Positions 6,703 to 14,593 of a stretch of DNA of 64,000 nt are shown here, piece by piece. This stretch comes from Viridibacterium sp035456105 (lineage in GTDB: Bacteria; Pseudomonadota; Gammaproteobacteria; Burkholderiales; Rhodocyclaceae): the NCBI GenBank assembly GCA_035456105.1, contig DATIDV010000022.1, forward strand, positions 244,303 through 308,302, given 5' to 3'. The first letter of the stretch is position 1. Each line of letters starts with the position of its first letter. The notes below the pieces were generated by a model. That model saw nothing but the letters and a program-made list of their open reading frames with translations, was not told where the DNA came from and did no database searches. The translations under genes and the position numbers were made by a program.

Positions 6703-7983
6703 TCAAGGATGCGCGACGCGGGCGCTGGTATGGGCAAGGCGTGCGGCCAGGGTGCCAAGAAACGCGCGATAGAAGCGAGTCTGGCAGTCCGGCGAAGCGT
6801 GCTCCAGTGCCGTCTGACGAATCTCGGCGACGAGGCAGTCCGAGTCGGCGATGACATCGGCAGTGCGCGTGCCGTTGCCTCCTGTGAACATGGCCATCTC
6901 GCCAAAGCATTCGCCCGGCGACAGGGTGTGCAGACGCTGGCCGTCGAGGCAGATGCAGGCCTGTCCTGAGGCGAGCAGGGCGAAATAGCCGCCGGGTTCA
7001 TTGCGACGCATGACCAGGCTGCCTGCGCTCACCGCGCGCCATTCCGTCATGCGCAGGGTCTCCCAGATTTCCACTTCGTTGAAGTCGGAGAGAAAACGCA
7101 TCTCGCGCAGCATCTGGAAGCGCTGGGTTTCGGAGGCCACCGGGCGTTGCGCATGCAGGCGCAGGCTGCGCGAGGCTTGTGCCAGGTCGTGTGAGAACTC
7201 AAGCCAGCTGGCATAGCGCGCAGCCAGGGATTTATGCGTGGCGCGCGCGACGATACGGTCGAGTTCGGGTGGTATTTCTGGGCGTAGGGACGAGGGCGTC
7301 GGCGTATCCGTGTGGTTGATTTGGTAAGCGAGGCTGACCGGATTGCTTCCGGCGAAGGGGAGCTGGCCGGTAAGCAGCTGGAACATCATGATGCCCAGCG
7401 AATAAATGTCGGTCTGGTGGGTCAGCGCCTGTTCTCGCACCTGCTCTGGTGACATATAGGCGGGCGAACCGAGGCCGATGACCATGGTGCGGTCGGCGTC
7501 CTTGAACAGCGCGGCACCGAAATCGGAAACCTTGATCTCGCCGCCATCGGGCGTGACCAGCAGGATGTTGGCGGGCTTGACGTCGCGGTGGGTGACGCCA
7601 TGCGTGAAAGCGAAGTCCAGCGCACGTGTGCACTTGAAGAGGATTTCGATGAGGCGCTCGATGCCCAGCAGGTTGTCCGGACGACAGAAGGCTTCCAGTG
7701 TGCCGCCCTCGACGTATTCCATCGCCAGATAGGATAGGTGGTCTTCGATGCTTACGTCATAAACTTCAACGATGTGCGGATGCTTCAGGCGACCTGCGAG
7801 TGCAGCCTCGATTTGCAGCTGCTGACGGTAGGCGGTGCCGCGCAGGGGATCGCGCAGCAGTTCGTTGAAGATGCGCTTGATGGCGACCTGCCGCTGGGCG
7901 AACGGGTCATAGCCCAGAAAGACATCACTGGTCGAGCCTTCGCCGATCAGGTGAAGGATGTCGTACTTGCCGATCCGTTCCAT
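6703..7983 (-). CDS. Serine/threonine protein kinase with C-terminal cyclic-nucleotide-binding domain
   Basis: Hanks-type kinase of 426 residues. The glycine loop GEGSTSDV is at 14-21, the catalytic lysine in AIKR (K36), HRDVKPAN at 132-139, DFG at 154-156 and the activation-segment SPAYMSPEQ thereafter. From about residue 300 a CAP_ED-type cyclic-nucleotide-binding domain follows (LASGQACICLDG, LSPGECFGEMAMFTGG), so kinase output may be gated by cAMP, cGMP or another nucleotide. There is no transmembrane helix; the protein should be cytoplasmic. ATG at 7983 is used because the kinase fold begins immediately; an upstream extension to 8106 is Cys/Arg-rich and implausible. It precedes the sigma-54 promoter of the HPr-rel-A operon on the same strand, so a regulatory link to that operon is possible but unproven. 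Confidence 0.9.
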   Translation of the reverse strand: MERIGKYDILHLIGEGSTSDVFLGYDPFAQRQVAIKRIFNELLRDPLRGTAYRQQLQIEAALAGRLKHPHIVEVYDVSIEDHLSYLAMEYVEGGTLEAFCRPDNLLGIERLIEILFKCTRALDFAFTHGVTHRDVKPANILLVTPDGGEIKVSDFGAALFKDADRTMVIGLGSPAYMSPEQVREQALTHQTDIYSLGIMMFQLLTGQLPFAGSNPVSLAYQINHTDTPTPSSLRPEIPPELDRIVARATHKSLAARYASWLEFSHDLAQASRSLRLHAQRPVASETQRFQMLREMRFLSDFNEVEIWETLRMTEWRAVSAGSLVMRRNEPGGYFALLASGQACICLDGQRLHTLSPGECFGEMAMFTGGNGTRTADVIADSDCLVAEIRQTALEHASPDCQTRFYRAFLGTLAARLAHTSARVAHP

Positions 7984-8149
7984 GTTGCCGCAGCAGCCCC
8001 CGCCTTTATGCCCGCATGCATGCCGGCACCATACCGCATCATACCTGCGCAGGTTGGCTGGTGGCCTGCTTTTGGCGGGGAGCAGAAGCGTTGCCCGCAA
8101 GGCCAAGGTGGCATGACTTGGTCATGTCACCTTTGTTCACGCGAAGGTA

Positions 8150-9589
8150 TCAGGCCATCCGTTTTCTGGCGCGAACGATGGCGGCGCGCACTTGTTCCGG
8201 CGCGGTACCGCCGATGTGGTTGCGCGCAGCGAGTGAGCCTTCGATGGTCAGTACGCTGGCGATGTCGGCAGCAAGGCGTTCGCCCGCGCCATTGACATGC
8301 GCCATCGCGGCACGCAGTTCGTCGAGCGTGAAGTCGGCGAGATCGCAGCCGCGCGTTTCTGCGGCGCGCACGGCCAATGCGACTGCCTCATGGGCGTCGC
8401 GGAAGGGCAGACCCTTCTTGACAAGGTAGTCGGCGAGATCCGTTGCCGTGGCAAAGCCTTGAGCGAGTGCGGCGCGCATGGCATCTGCCTTGACGCGGAT
8501 GCCGAGAATCATGTCGGCATAAATGCGCAGGGTGTCGATCAGCGTGTCGGCGGCGTCGAACAGGGGTTCCTTGTCTTCCTGGTTGTCCTTGTTATAGGCC
8601 AGCGGCTGGCCTTTCATGAGGGTCAGGAGTGCGACGAGATGACCATTGACGCGCCCGGTCTTGCCGCGCACGAGTTCAGGCACGTCGGGGTTCTTCTTCT
8701 GCGGCATGATGGAGCTGCCAGTGCAGAAGCGGTCGGCCAGGTCGATGAAGCCGAAGCGTGGGCTCATCCACAGGATCAGCTCTTCGGACAGGCGTGACAG
8801 GTGCGTCATGGTGATCGACACTGCGGCGCAGAACTCGATGGCGAAGTCGCGATCGGAAACGGCATCCAGCGAGTTTTCACAGACGGCTTCGAAACCGAGT
8901 TCCTTCGCGACATAGGCACGGTCGATCGGGAAGCTGGTGCCGGCGAGCGCTGCCGAGCCCAGCGGCAGACGATTGGTACGGCGACGTGCATCCGTGAAGC
9001 GCTCTGCGTCGCGTTGGAGCATCTCGAAGTAGGCCATCAGGTGATGACCGAAAGTCACCGGCTGGGCAACCTGCAGGTGCGTGTGGCCGGGCATTGGCGT
9101 CGCCGCATGTTCTTCGGCGAGCTTCAGTACGTTGCGCTGGAAGCCGCTAATGAGCACCAGTATCTGGTCAATGGCGTCGCGCAGCCACAGACGGATGTCG
9201 GTCGCGACCTGGTCGTTGCGCGAGCGGCCGGTATGCAGACGCTTGCCGGCATCGCCGACAAGATGGGTCAGGCGACGTTCGATATTGAGGTGCACGTCTT
9301 CCGCGTCGAGGCTCCACTCAAACTTGCCGGCACGGACCTCTTCGAGGATCTGCGCCATGCCGCGCTGGATGTCGGCGAGATCCTGTTCGCTAATGATGCA
9401 CTGCTTGGCGAGCATGCCGGCGTGTGCCAGCGAGCCGCGTATATCCTGCTCGGCCATGCGCTGATCGAAGAAAACCGAGGCGGTGTAGCGTTTGACGAGA
9501 TCGGAAACCGGCTCTGAAAAGCGGCCAGACCACGCCTTGTTGCCGGCAATGTCGTCAGTATTAGGGGTGTTTTGCATTGAATCTGTCAT
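8150..9589 (-). CDS. argH: Argininosuccinate lyase
   Basis: Final enzyme of arginine synthesis, cleaving argininosuccinate to arginine and fumarate as a cytoplasmic homotetramer. The 479-residue product begins at the family landmark NKAWSGRF and contains HTGRSRNDQ, the His in GHTHLQVAQP, and the fumarase-superfamily signature GSSIMPQKKNP with the catalytic serine. Three starts are possible (GTG 9643, ATG 9589, ATG 9577). The ATG at 9589 is preferred over the GTG because the added residues are not conserved; the choice between the two ATGs is open. It is divergent from algZ, an order also seen next to algZ-algR in pseudomonads. Confidence 0.96.
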   Translation of the reverse strand: MTDSMQNTPNTDDIAGNKAWSGRFSEPVSDLVKRYTASVFFDQRMAEQDIRGSLAHAGMLAKQCIISEQDLADIQRGMAQILEEVRAGKFEWSLDAEDVHLNIERRLTHLVGDAGKRLHTGRSRNDQVATDIRLWLRDAIDQILVLISGFQRNVLKLAEEHAATPMPGHTHLQVAQPVTFGHHLMAYFEMLQRDAERFTDARRRTNRLPLGSAALAGTSFPIDRAYVAKELGFEAVCENSLDAVSDRDFAIEFCAAVSITMTHLSRLSEELILWMSPRFGFIDLADRFCTGSSIMPQKKNPDVPELVRGKTGRVNGHLVALLTLMKGQPLAYNKDNQEDKEPLFDAADTLIDTLRIYADMILGIRVKADAMRAALAQGFATATDLADYLVKKGLPFRDAHEAVALAVRAAETRGCDLADFTLDELRAAMAHVNGAGERLAADIASVLTIEGSLAARNHIGGTAPEQVRAAIVRARKRMA

Positions 9590-9795
9590 GATCCGGACTG
9601 GTCTTTGTGCGTTCAAATATGGCTTGAATGTGCCATCGTTCACTGCAGGATTGATTTTGTTTTGGACTTTGCGAGCCTGCGGCGGCGAGATAATCGACTC
9701 TCAGCCGTAGCGTTGTTGCACTCTGCTGCCTGCACGGAGCGCCTCTTTCTGACACCACCATCGGGCCATGAAAACAGCCCGCGCAAGTCCACGAA

Positions 9796-10881
9796 ATGAA
9801 CTCAAGTATAAATCAACCGCCCTCCACACAGCTTGGTGCTGAGCCGCAAACGCTGATGCCGGGCAAGACCGCCCTGCGCAAAAGGCAGCAAACCGAGCGC
9901 GTGCGCATCTCCGTGCCGGATTTCCGCAATCTTGGTGCCATGGTGCGGGTATTGGCCCTGGTCAATCTGCTCCTGCTGGTAACTTTGCTGGTGCGCTTTG
10001 ATATCGCGACAGCCACTAGCCGCGACCTGCTCTTGCAGGTCGGTCGCATCCAGATTCCACTGTTCGTGTCGATCCTGGTTCTGTATCGCCTCGGCTCCTG
10101 GCTGACGCGCCTGACCTGGCGCGAGCTCTGCGTCATGACCGTGTGTCTGGCCCTGCTGATCACAGTTTTTGCTCACGGTTTCGGCCTGTTGCCGGGCTCG
10201 CGTGAGGCGCATCTGCGGCATCTGGCCTGGGCGGCGGGGGCGGCACTGATTGTGGTGGGCTATTTTCGCTGGCGGCAGATTGAACAGACGCCGGCGCTCG
10301 ATGAGGCGCGCATCCTGGCGCTGACTTCACGCATCCGCCCCCACTTCTTTTTCAACAGCCTCAATGGCGTACTTGGCGTCATACGCTCCGATCCGAAGCG
10401 CGCCGAGCAGGCCCTGGAGTCGTTGGCAGAGCTCTTTCGTGAGCTCATGAAGGACAATCGCGACCTGGTGACCTTGTGCGACGAGATCGAGTTGTGCAAC
10501 CGCTATCTGGAGCTCGAACGTCTGCGTCTTGGCGATCGTTTATGTGTCAATTGGGAGTTGAAATACGCGCCGCTGAATGCGAAGGTGCCCCCGCTAATGC
10601 TGCAGCCGCTCATCGAAAATGCCGTTTATCACGGCATCGAGCCAAGTGCCGAACCGGGTACTATCCGCATCGGCATCGTGCGCAAGGGGCGCATGCTGGA
10701 AATCGGCATCAGTAACCCCGTGGCGCGCGGCTCACGACGATCCGGCGGCAATAGAATGGCGCTGAACAATATCAGGGAGCGTTTGGCCTTGTTTTTTGAT
10801 CTGGAAGCATTACTCACCACAGAAGAGCGCGAAGGCAATTTTCGCGTGCGAATCCGCATGCCCTTGCGCAAGGAGGACTAG
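9796..10881 (+). CDS. algZ: Sensor histidine kinase AlgZ/FimS (LytS family)
   Basis: Membrane sensor kinase of 361 residues. Four or five hydrophobic helices lie between about residues 48 and 157, followed by a His_kinase domain with RPHFFFNSLN carrying the predicted phospho-His (H183) and an ATPase N-box PLIENAVYHG near 270. The HATPase portion is short and lacks some classical G-box detail, as is usual for this LytS-like family. It is followed immediately by algR; the TAG stop overlaps an alternative GTG of algR and the AGGAGG ribosome-binding site for algR lies inside algZ. In Pseudomonas, AlgZ/FimS with AlgR controls type IV pilus and exopolysaccharide genes; a similar role here fits the Pil-Chp operon further along, but is inference. 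Confidence 0.9.
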   Translation: MNSSINQPPSTQLGAEPQTLMPGKTALRKRQQTERVRISVPDFRNLGAMVRVLALVNLLLLVTLLVRFDIATATSRDLLLQVGRIQIPLFVSILVLYRLGSWLTRLTWRELCVMTVCLALLITVFAHGFGLLPGSREAHLRHLAWAAGAALIVVGYFRWRQIEQTPALDEARILALTSRIRPHFFFNSLNGVLGVIRSDPKRAEQALESLAELFRELMKDNRDLVTLCDEIELCNRYLELERLRLGDRLCVNWELKYAPLNAKVPPLMLQPLIENAVYHGIEPSAEPGTIRIGIVRKGRMLEIGISNPVARGSRRSGGNRMALNNIRERLALFFDLEALLTTEEREGNFRVRIRMPLRKED

Positions 10882-10883
10882 TG

Positions 10884-11648
10884 ATGGACCCGCTCGAAGC
10901 ACTCAACGTACTCATCGTCGACGACGAAGCCCCAGCGCGGGAACGCCTGCGCGACCTGCTGGGCGATATCTCCAACGAGCAGCCCACCAAGCTGATGGGC
11001 ATGGCGGGCAATGGTATCGAAGCCCTGCGCTTTCTCGAAAGTCAGCGGCCCGATGTGCTGCTGGTCGATATCCGCATGCCGGCTATGGACGGCATCGAGT
11101 TTGCCCAGCATGCAACGCGGCTCGAAAACCCGCCGCACATCGTTTTCATTACGGCCTACGACGAATATGCCGTGCAGGCTTTTGAACTCAATGCCATCGA
11201 CTACCTGCTCAAACCGGTGCGTGCCGAGCGTCTGGCGTCCGCACTCGACAAGGTACGTCGTGTAGCGCCCGTGACGCATGACAAGCTCGATCAGTTCGCC
11301 GAGCCGCGTCGTCACCTGACCTGTAGCGAGCGTGGCCGCATTCACCTGATTCCGATTGGCGACGTGGTCTTCCTCAAGGCCGAACTGAAGTACGTCACGG
11401 CGCGTTCGACTGAACGTGAATACCTGCTTGAGGAATCTCTGGTGCAGCTGGAGCAGGAATTCCCCGAGCGTTTCGTGCGCATTCATCGCAACTGTCTCGT
11501 GGCGCGAGCGGCGGTGGTCGGTTTCGAGCGGGCGCTGGGCGAGGACGGTGGTGAGGGGCATTGGTCGGTGCGGCTCAACAGCGTGCCGGATGCCTTGCCG
11601 ATCAGCCGCCGTCAGTGGGCGCACGTCCGCTCCGAGCTGGGCGGCTGA
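10884..11648 (+). CDS. algR: LytTR-family response regulator AlgR
   Basis: Response regulator of 254 residues paired with the preceding AlgZ. The receiver domain (about 8-125) has the acidic pair DDE at 13-15, the phospho-acceptor D62 in LLVDIRMP and the switch Lys in LLKPV. The C-terminal LytTR DNA-binding domain (about 145-250) includes FLKAELKYVTA and ERFVRIHRNCLV. ATG at 10884 is preferred, seven bases from a perfect AGGAGG; a GTG at 10881 overlapping the algZ stop is the alternative. AlgR-type LytTR regulators bind direct repeats upstream of pilus genes; none was recognised in the window. Confidence 0.92.
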   Translation: MDPLEALNVLIVDDEAPARERLRDLLGDISNEQPTKLMGMAGNGIEALRFLESQRPDVLLVDIRMPAMDGIEFAQHATRLENPPHIVFITAYDEYAVQAFELNAIDYLLKPVRAERLASALDKVRRVAPVTHDKLDQFAEPRRHLTCSERGRIHLIPIGDVVFLKAELKYVTARSTEREYLLEESLVQLEQEFPERFVRIHRNCLVARAAVVGFERALGEDGGEGHWSVRLNSVPDALPISRRQWAHVRSELGG

Positions 11649-11670
11649 AATACTGCATCAACTTGTTGCG

Positions 11671-11742
11671 CGGGCCGAGCTCGAATCTGTGGCGCTCGCT
11701 GTACTCAAGTACAGCTCCGCTACTCGATTCGACCTCGGCCCG
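11671..11742. repeat. Long imperfect extragenic palindrome
   Basis: A 72-bp near-symmetrical element whose outer arms (CGGGCCGAG at 11671 and its complement ending at 11742) and TCGAATC blocks pair. The centre is a palindrome GCTGTACT-CA-AGTACAGC at 11698-11715, and the middle of the arms is mismatched. It lies 22 bases after the algR stop. It may work as a processing or termination structure or be a dispersed REP-like repeat. Confidence 0.75.
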
Positions 11743-11798
11743 CTCGCTACGGTTTCTGCAGCATTTCGCGCGGCTGATTGTTGTTCCGGGAAAATTCG

Positions 11799-12068
11799 AT
11801 GAGTCATGCTGAGCTAAGCCTGTCCTTGATCGACTATGGCAAGGACGCAATCAGTACCGATGCCTTCGTCGCCTTGTGGCGCAAGCAGGGCGGTGCACTG
11901 TGCGAGCAACTACCTCCGCAGTACCTGAAGGCGCTCGATGACATGCTCATGCGCATCGAATCCAGCCGCTTGTTCTCCGGTGACAGCTGCTCGTTCAGTC
12001 GCGATACCCTGCTTGGGTCTCTTGCTGTTTGGCTGGAGAAGGCGGGAGCGAGACTGGCCGTGCAGTAG
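11799..12068 (+). CDS. Small hypothetical protein
   Basis: 89-residue protein of unrecognised family. It is mildly acidic and helical, with a central segment PPQYLKALDDMLMRIESSRLF and a C-terminal region ending GARLAVQ; there is no signal peptide, membrane helix or cysteine pattern. ATG at 11799 has GGGA nine bases upstream; the frame could extend to a TTG at 11778. It stands alone between the algR-linked palindrome and the acyltransferase gene. Codon use resembles its neighbours, which supports it being real. Confidence 0.6.
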   Translation: MSHAELSLSLIDYGKDAISTDAFVALWRKQGGALCEQLPPQYLKALDDMLMRIESSRLFSGDSCSFSRDTLLGSLAVWLEKAGARLAVQ

Positions 12069-12189
12069 GCGACGATTCCAAGGGGCAATGTGTTCGCGGC
12101 GACTCTGCTGAAAAATGCATTTTGCTTGACGCGCGTGCTGGCAGGCCTGATTGTTCGGTTTTTAGTTTCCATCAGGCTTGGCACTCCCG

Positions 12190-13251
12190 ATGAGCACAAA
12201 TTCCAGCGCGAGGCATCGATTCAGTTTTCTTGACGGCATGCGCGGGATCGCCGCCTTGTTTGTTGTCATGCGCCATGCAGAGGAGTTTTGGGGCGAAAGG
12301 TTTTTCAGGAGCTACCTCGCGGTCGATCTGTTTTTCGTGCTCAGTGGTTTTGTTATCGCCTCGGCCTACGATGAGAAGATCAGGACAGGCGCGATGTCAT
12401 TGTGGGCGTTCGTGAAAGTACGCTTGATCCGGCTCTACCCCGTCTATTTGCTGTCCATTGTGGTGAGCGCTGCGGTGCTGTTTATGCTTGGCAGCCCCAA
12501 GTTGGTAAATCGAGCTGACGTTGTTCCTCTGGCCCTCCTGACAGCGTTGTTCGTGCCGGCGCGCCTACCGGGGGCTATGGCCCTGTTTTCGCTGAACGGG
12601 GTTTACTGGTCCCTCTTTTACGAGCTTATCGCCAATTTTATCTATGCTGCGACAAGACCCTGGCTGTCGAATGTCGTCTTGCATACCTGTGTGCTGCTGT
12701 TGGGCTTGATCTTGTCTGTAGGCGCCAGCGTCAATGGCGGTATTGACATGGGTGTTGCCTGCAGCATCACGTCAATTGCAGCCGGGTGCATACGTGGCGG
12801 CTTCGGTGTATTTATGGGGCTGCTGTTGTATCGCCACCGCGATCTCGCGTTGGGACGTCTGACGCAGCGCATTTCGCCGTGGGTGGCATTGTTGCTCATG
12901 ACCCTGGTGCTGGTCTCGCCGAGCGCCGGGCGTTTCAATGTACCGGTCGATCTGCTCGTGGTGACGATACTATTTCCATTATGCGTATTGGTGGCTTCGC
13001 ACGGCGTCGCGAATCGCATGGGCGGGCTCTTGTACACCCTCGGTGTGGCGAGCTATCCGATCTATGTTCTGCATGTGCCGCTAGGGCTCTTGCTACCCAT
13101 TGAGTTTGCAGACACCGCTCTCGGCGGTGCCCCTACCAGTGGGATCGTTCTGATGACGGTGCTTGTACTCCTGGCGGTGTGGATCGAAAAGTACTGCGAC
13201 CTTCCGGTGCGGCGCTGGTTGACTGGCAAGGCGTTCAAGCAACCCACCTGA
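12190..13251 (+). CDS. Membrane acyltransferase, acyltransferase_3 (OafA/YrhL) family
   Basis: Integral membrane O-acyltransferase of 353 residues with about ten hydrophobic segments. It opens with the family signature FLDGMRGIAALFVVMRHAEEFW, whose His is the predicted catalytic residue, followed by LAVDLFFVLSGFVIA and a later YWSLFYELIANF. Such enzymes acetylate or acylate surface polysaccharide, lipopolysaccharide or peptidoglycan sugars. ATG at 12190 was selected since MSTNSSARHRFSFLDG is a normal N-terminus; a TTG at 12178 is less likely. The local base composition is somewhat less GC-rich than its neighbours, a weak hint of separate ancestry. No glycan synthesis genes adjoin it, so the acceptor is unknown. 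Confidence 0.88.
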   Translation: MSTNSSARHRFSFLDGMRGIAALFVVMRHAEEFWGERFFRSYLAVDLFFVLSGFVIASAYDEKIRTGAMSLWAFVKVRLIRLYPVYLLSIVVSAAVLFMLGSPKLVNRADVVPLALLTALFVPARLPGAMALFSLNGVYWSLFYELIANFIYAATRPWLSNVVLHTCVLLLGLILSVGASVNGGIDMGVACSITSIAAGCIRGGFGVFMGLLLYRHRDLALGRLTQRISPWVALLLMTLVLVSPSAGRFNVPVDLLVVTILFPLCVLVASHGVANRMGGLLYTLGVASYPIYVLHVPLGLLLPIEFADTALGGAPTSGIVLMTVLVLLAVWIEKYCDLPVRRWLTGKAFKQPT

Positions 13252-13440
13252 GCAGGTTGCGCTCCTCGTCGTCTGCTGGGGCAGACAAGGTGTGCGTGTC
13301 TAGTCTGAGTTGAGGGTATGCAGGCTGGGAGGCCGCGCTATGGTGGTCGGTTTCGTTCCCGCATTCGCGAAGATGCTGCGCAGTATGCGGCGGACCGCCC
13401 CGCACGCCTCAGGGGGCCTGCAGTGGGTTGAGGGCGCAGC

Positions 13441-14451
13441 TTACTTGCGGCGGAAAGCCCACCACGCAGCGAGCCCGGTGAAGCTGGCAATCAGGGCAAC
13501 GATGATCCAGAAACCATGTGCGTGTTGGGACAGGGGAACGCCACCGACATTCATGCCGAGCAGGCCTGCGACGATGTTGATGGGCAAGGCGAGTACGGTG
13601 ACGATGGTCAGCACATAGAGGCTGCGGTTGTTCTCTTCATTGACGTGGGCGGCGATCTCTTCCTGCAGCAGTTTGATGCGCTCCTGCAGGGCGGTCATGT
13701 CGCGCAGCACGACGGAGAACACTTCGGTGGACTGGCGAAGCTCCATGGTGTCGGCCTCATCTATCCACTGCGGCGGATGCTGCAGCAGGCGGAATAGCGA
13801 GGCGGGTTCCGGCGCCAGCAGTCTTTGCAGGCGTACCAGCAGACGCCGCAGCGAGCCGAGCCCCGCACGCGTCACGCTGAGCTTGCCTTCGAGCAGCTTG
13901 TCTTCGACCTGGTCGATGCGCGTGGTGGCGCCACGCACGATGCCGACCAGCACATCGGCTTGATCGCGTAGTAAATGGATCAGCAATTCCAGCGGCGAGC
14001 GGATGATCTCGCCTGCTTTCACGGCCGTGCGCAGTTTGTCTATGGAGCGCAGTGGCCGACGTCGCGCGGTGATGACTAAGCGCTTGCCGACGCACAGCCA
14101 CAGAGTCGAAATCTCCGAAGGCTCGAAGGAGAAGTCGTAATGCACGTCGTTGACGATGGCGAGCAGCGAGCTCTCGACCAGTTCGATGCGCGTGGAGTAC
14201 GAACCTTCGCGCAGACCTTCGAAAAACTCTTCGGGCAGCCTGGCGTGCTGCACTAGCCATTTCTCGCTGGCCGTGTGGCCGAGGTTGAAATGCAGCCAGA
14301 GGAACTCTTCGGCCTGGCCCAGCGTCGGGGTGGCGAGCCACTGCGCGGCGGCGTCGGAGTCCAGCGTACCGGCACTAGCGTCGGGATGCATCAGGAAGCC
14401 GCAGATGAGGCCGTTTGCATCGGTGCCGTAGCGGGTGTCAGGGAGTGCCAT
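13441..14451 (-). CDS. zntB: Zinc/divalent-cation transporter, ZntB (CorA) family
   Basis: Pentameric inner-membrane cation channel/transporter of 336 residues. A large cytoplasmic N-terminal funnel is followed by a long helix (LRQSTEVFSVVLRDMTALQERI) and two C-terminal transmembrane segments. The pore signature GMNVGG marks the CorA/ZntB superfamily. ZntB moves zinc, whereas CorA moves magnesium; the short periplasmic loop and overall sequence look ZntB-like, but the substrate is inferred. ATG at 14451 has AGGA five bases upstream. The open frame extends far upstream through the ppc region on the same strand, but that part is an out-of-frame reading of ppc. It ends 189 bases from the convergent acyltransferase gene. 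Confidence 0.87.
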   Translation of the reverse strand: MALPDTRYGTDANGLICGFLMHPDASAGTLDSDAAAQWLATPTLGQAEEFLWLHFNLGHTASEKWLVQHARLPEEFFEGLREGSYSTRIELVESSLLAIVNDVHYDFSFEPSEISTLWLCVGKRLVITARRRPLRSIDKLRTAVKAGEIIRSPLELLIHLLRDQADVLVGIVRGATTRIDQVEDKLLEGKLSVTRAGLGSLRRLLVRLQRLLAPEPASLFRLLQHPPQWIDEADTMELRQSTEVFSVVLRDMTALQERIKLLQEEIAAHVNEENNRSLYVLTIVTVLALPINIVAGLLGMNVGGVPLSQHAHGFWIIVALIASFTGLAAWWAFRRK

Positions 14452-14545
14452 GAGATCCTGTAGCGCCGCCTTGCAGCAAGATGGCGGCAGCATGCTGCCC
14501 ATCCGATTGTGCGAAGGCTGTGTTACGAAGCTGTTGCAGCAATAA

Positions 14546-14577
14546 AAAAGGCCCGTGAAATTCACGGGCCTTTTGCT
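14546..14577 (-). terminator. Rho-independent terminator of ppc
   Basis: GGCCCGTG paired with CACGGGCC around an AAATT loop, extended by A/T pairs (14546-14574). On the minus strand it is followed by a run of T residues, ending ppc transcription just after its stop at 14594. Confidence 0.85.
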
Positions 14578-14593
14578 TTCGCTGCAGCAAGCG

